Assembly (NCBI GenBank): GCA_900770395.1
Contig: CAAGKM010000023.1
Location: 124,001-188,000 of the forward strand
Length of the DNA stretch: 64,000 nucleotides
DNA from: an uncultured Prevotella sp.
Lineage (GTDB): Bacteria > Bacteroidota > Bacteroidia > Bacteroidales > Bacteroidaceae
Reading direction: 5' to 3'
The notes beneath the pieces were generated by a model. It saw nothing but the letters and a program-made list of their open reading frames with translations. It made no database searches and was not told where the DNA came from. This document shows positions 63,560 through 64,000 of this stretch, piece by piece (position 1 is the stretch's first letter; every line of letters starts with the position of its first letter). Made by a program: the position numbers and the translations under genes.

Positions 63560-63780
63560 GCTTCTTTATTTTTTCTTATTTCGATAAACTCATCTATTTC
63601 TTCTATCAGCCATTGGCGACCTTGAGTGTGAAGCGGCTCAAAGCACTTGCTAAGATAATCGGTCACTCCATACTGCGTAAACAGGTCAAAAACCTGCTCA
63701 CCAGTCATTCCTTTGGCTACTCCGTATTCTTCTATGCAGAATGCAACGAAAAGGGCTATATCTTTGTCTTTCTTGCTCAT
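63556..63780 (-). CDS. DUF3791-family small protein
   Basis: A 74-residue acidic helical protein (KDKDIALFVAFCIEEYGVAK ... VFDLFTQYGVTDYLSKCFEPLHTQG). DUF3791 genes usually precede and overlap a DUF3990 gene in Bacteroidales, a layout like toxin-antitoxin pairs, though activity is not established. Here the partner is degraded. Confidence 0.75.
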   Translation of the reverse strand: MSKKDKDIALFVAFCIEEYGVAKGMTGEQVFDLFTQYGVTDYLSKCFEPLHTQGRQWLIEEIDEFIEIRKNKEA

Positions 63781-63843
63781 TGTAATTCTCTTTTCTGCAA
63801 ATCACCTACACATAGTTTGTATTGTTATAACATCGTTTACGCC

Positions 63844-63918
63844 TTAGTATATTGTTTCCAATACCTTGTCCTCGTATCTGTACCATATTTGCAATACCGC
63901 CCTTAGGGCTTTCAGCAT
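63844..63918 (-). other. Leader ORF 2 in the promoter-leader repeat
   Basis: A 24-codon ORF beginning MLKALRAVLQIWYRYEDK, the counterpart of the ORF at 63204-63251. It ends 63 bases before the DUF3791 start. After the shared GCCCTAAGGGC it reads on through a different sequence, so the shared block stops within the leader. Confidence 0.45.
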
Positions 63919-64000
63919 GAAATAAGACACCACAAAGGTAATGAAAATGACTGAATTATTTATGTTTTTAATTCAGAGTTTAAATAACATTAACGTTTAG
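63899..64000. repeat. Promoter-leader direct repeat, copy 2 (cut by window end)
   Basis: Second copy of the block at 63232-63330, same orientation, 667 bp away. It contains the same TACCTTTG box on the minus strand (63940-63933). It may extend past base 64000. Confidence 0.85.

Noticed and set aside
63232..64000. An invertible promoter as in Bacteroides capsule loci
   Set aside because: The repeats are direct, not inverted, and no invertase gene is in the window; deletion is possible but not inversion.

Overview
The window is a chromosomal segment from a Bacteroidales bacterium, most likely Prevotellaceae (Prevotella-like). The grounds are a SusC/SusD pair, Bacteroidetes-type promoters (TAnnTTTG at -7 with TTTG about 20 bp upstream), an UpxY-type NusG paralogue, the L28-L33-DUF4295 gene trio, and secreted enzymes ending in the short basic tail (xGxKxxVK) common in this group. 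No rRNA, tRNA, IS element or CRISPR array was seen.

Layout. 1-606: 3' end of a DMT-family exporter. 865-14339: a pectin-utilisation locus (SusC, SusD, a secreted tandem-duplicated protein, an interrupting AAA+ ATPase on the other strand, and a 1570-residue pectate lyase-pectin methylesterase fusion). 14419-20126 (minus): dxs, trkA, trkH and manA run as one unit. 20252-23147 (minus): a second pectin methylesterase gene, broken by an internal deletion and a frameshift. 23831-24508 (minus): aquaporin. 24752-32532 (plus): one long unit of an anchored coiled-coil protein, TolC, HlyD, two ABC-2 permeases without an ATPase, and two agmatine-to-putrescine enzymes. 32586-34726 (minus): acyltransferase and dTDP-glucose dehydratase. 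34913-35563 (minus): ribosomal proteins. 35751-40581 (minus): cinA-type amidase, tsaD, map and PBP1A. 41041-44256 (minus): ECF sigma/anti-sigma group with a GIN-domain lipoprotein. 44693-48488 (minus): small orphan genes and a transpeptidase-like lipoprotein that has lost its catalytic motifs.

The most striking region is 48605-62883, about 14.3 kb, all on the minus strand, with gaps of at most about 75 bp or overlaps and a terminator-like hairpin at its end. In transcription order it encodes an UpxY-like antiterminator, a MORN-repeat trypsin-like protease, a small secreted protein with a PPC-like C-terminus, a TPR protein, two TPR-CHAT proteases, a caspase-like protease, an ECF-type sigma factor, a membrane anti-sigma factor, and a second caspase-like protease. 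All five proteases keep their catalytic residues, and all (like the TPR and PPC-like proteins) begin with a signal peptide. This looks like an exported protease network wired to a sigma/anti-sigma switch and headed by its own elongation factor. It recalls the TPR-CHAT plus sigma pairing of type III-E CRISPR systems, but it is exported and has no CRISPR part.

Upstream of that operon a roughly 100-bp promoter-leader block occurs twice as direct repeats (63232-63330 and 63899-64000), the second copy heading a DUF3791 gene and the remnant of its partner. Three intergenic gaps carry degenerate repeat arrays with exact periods of 23, 22 and 21 bp.
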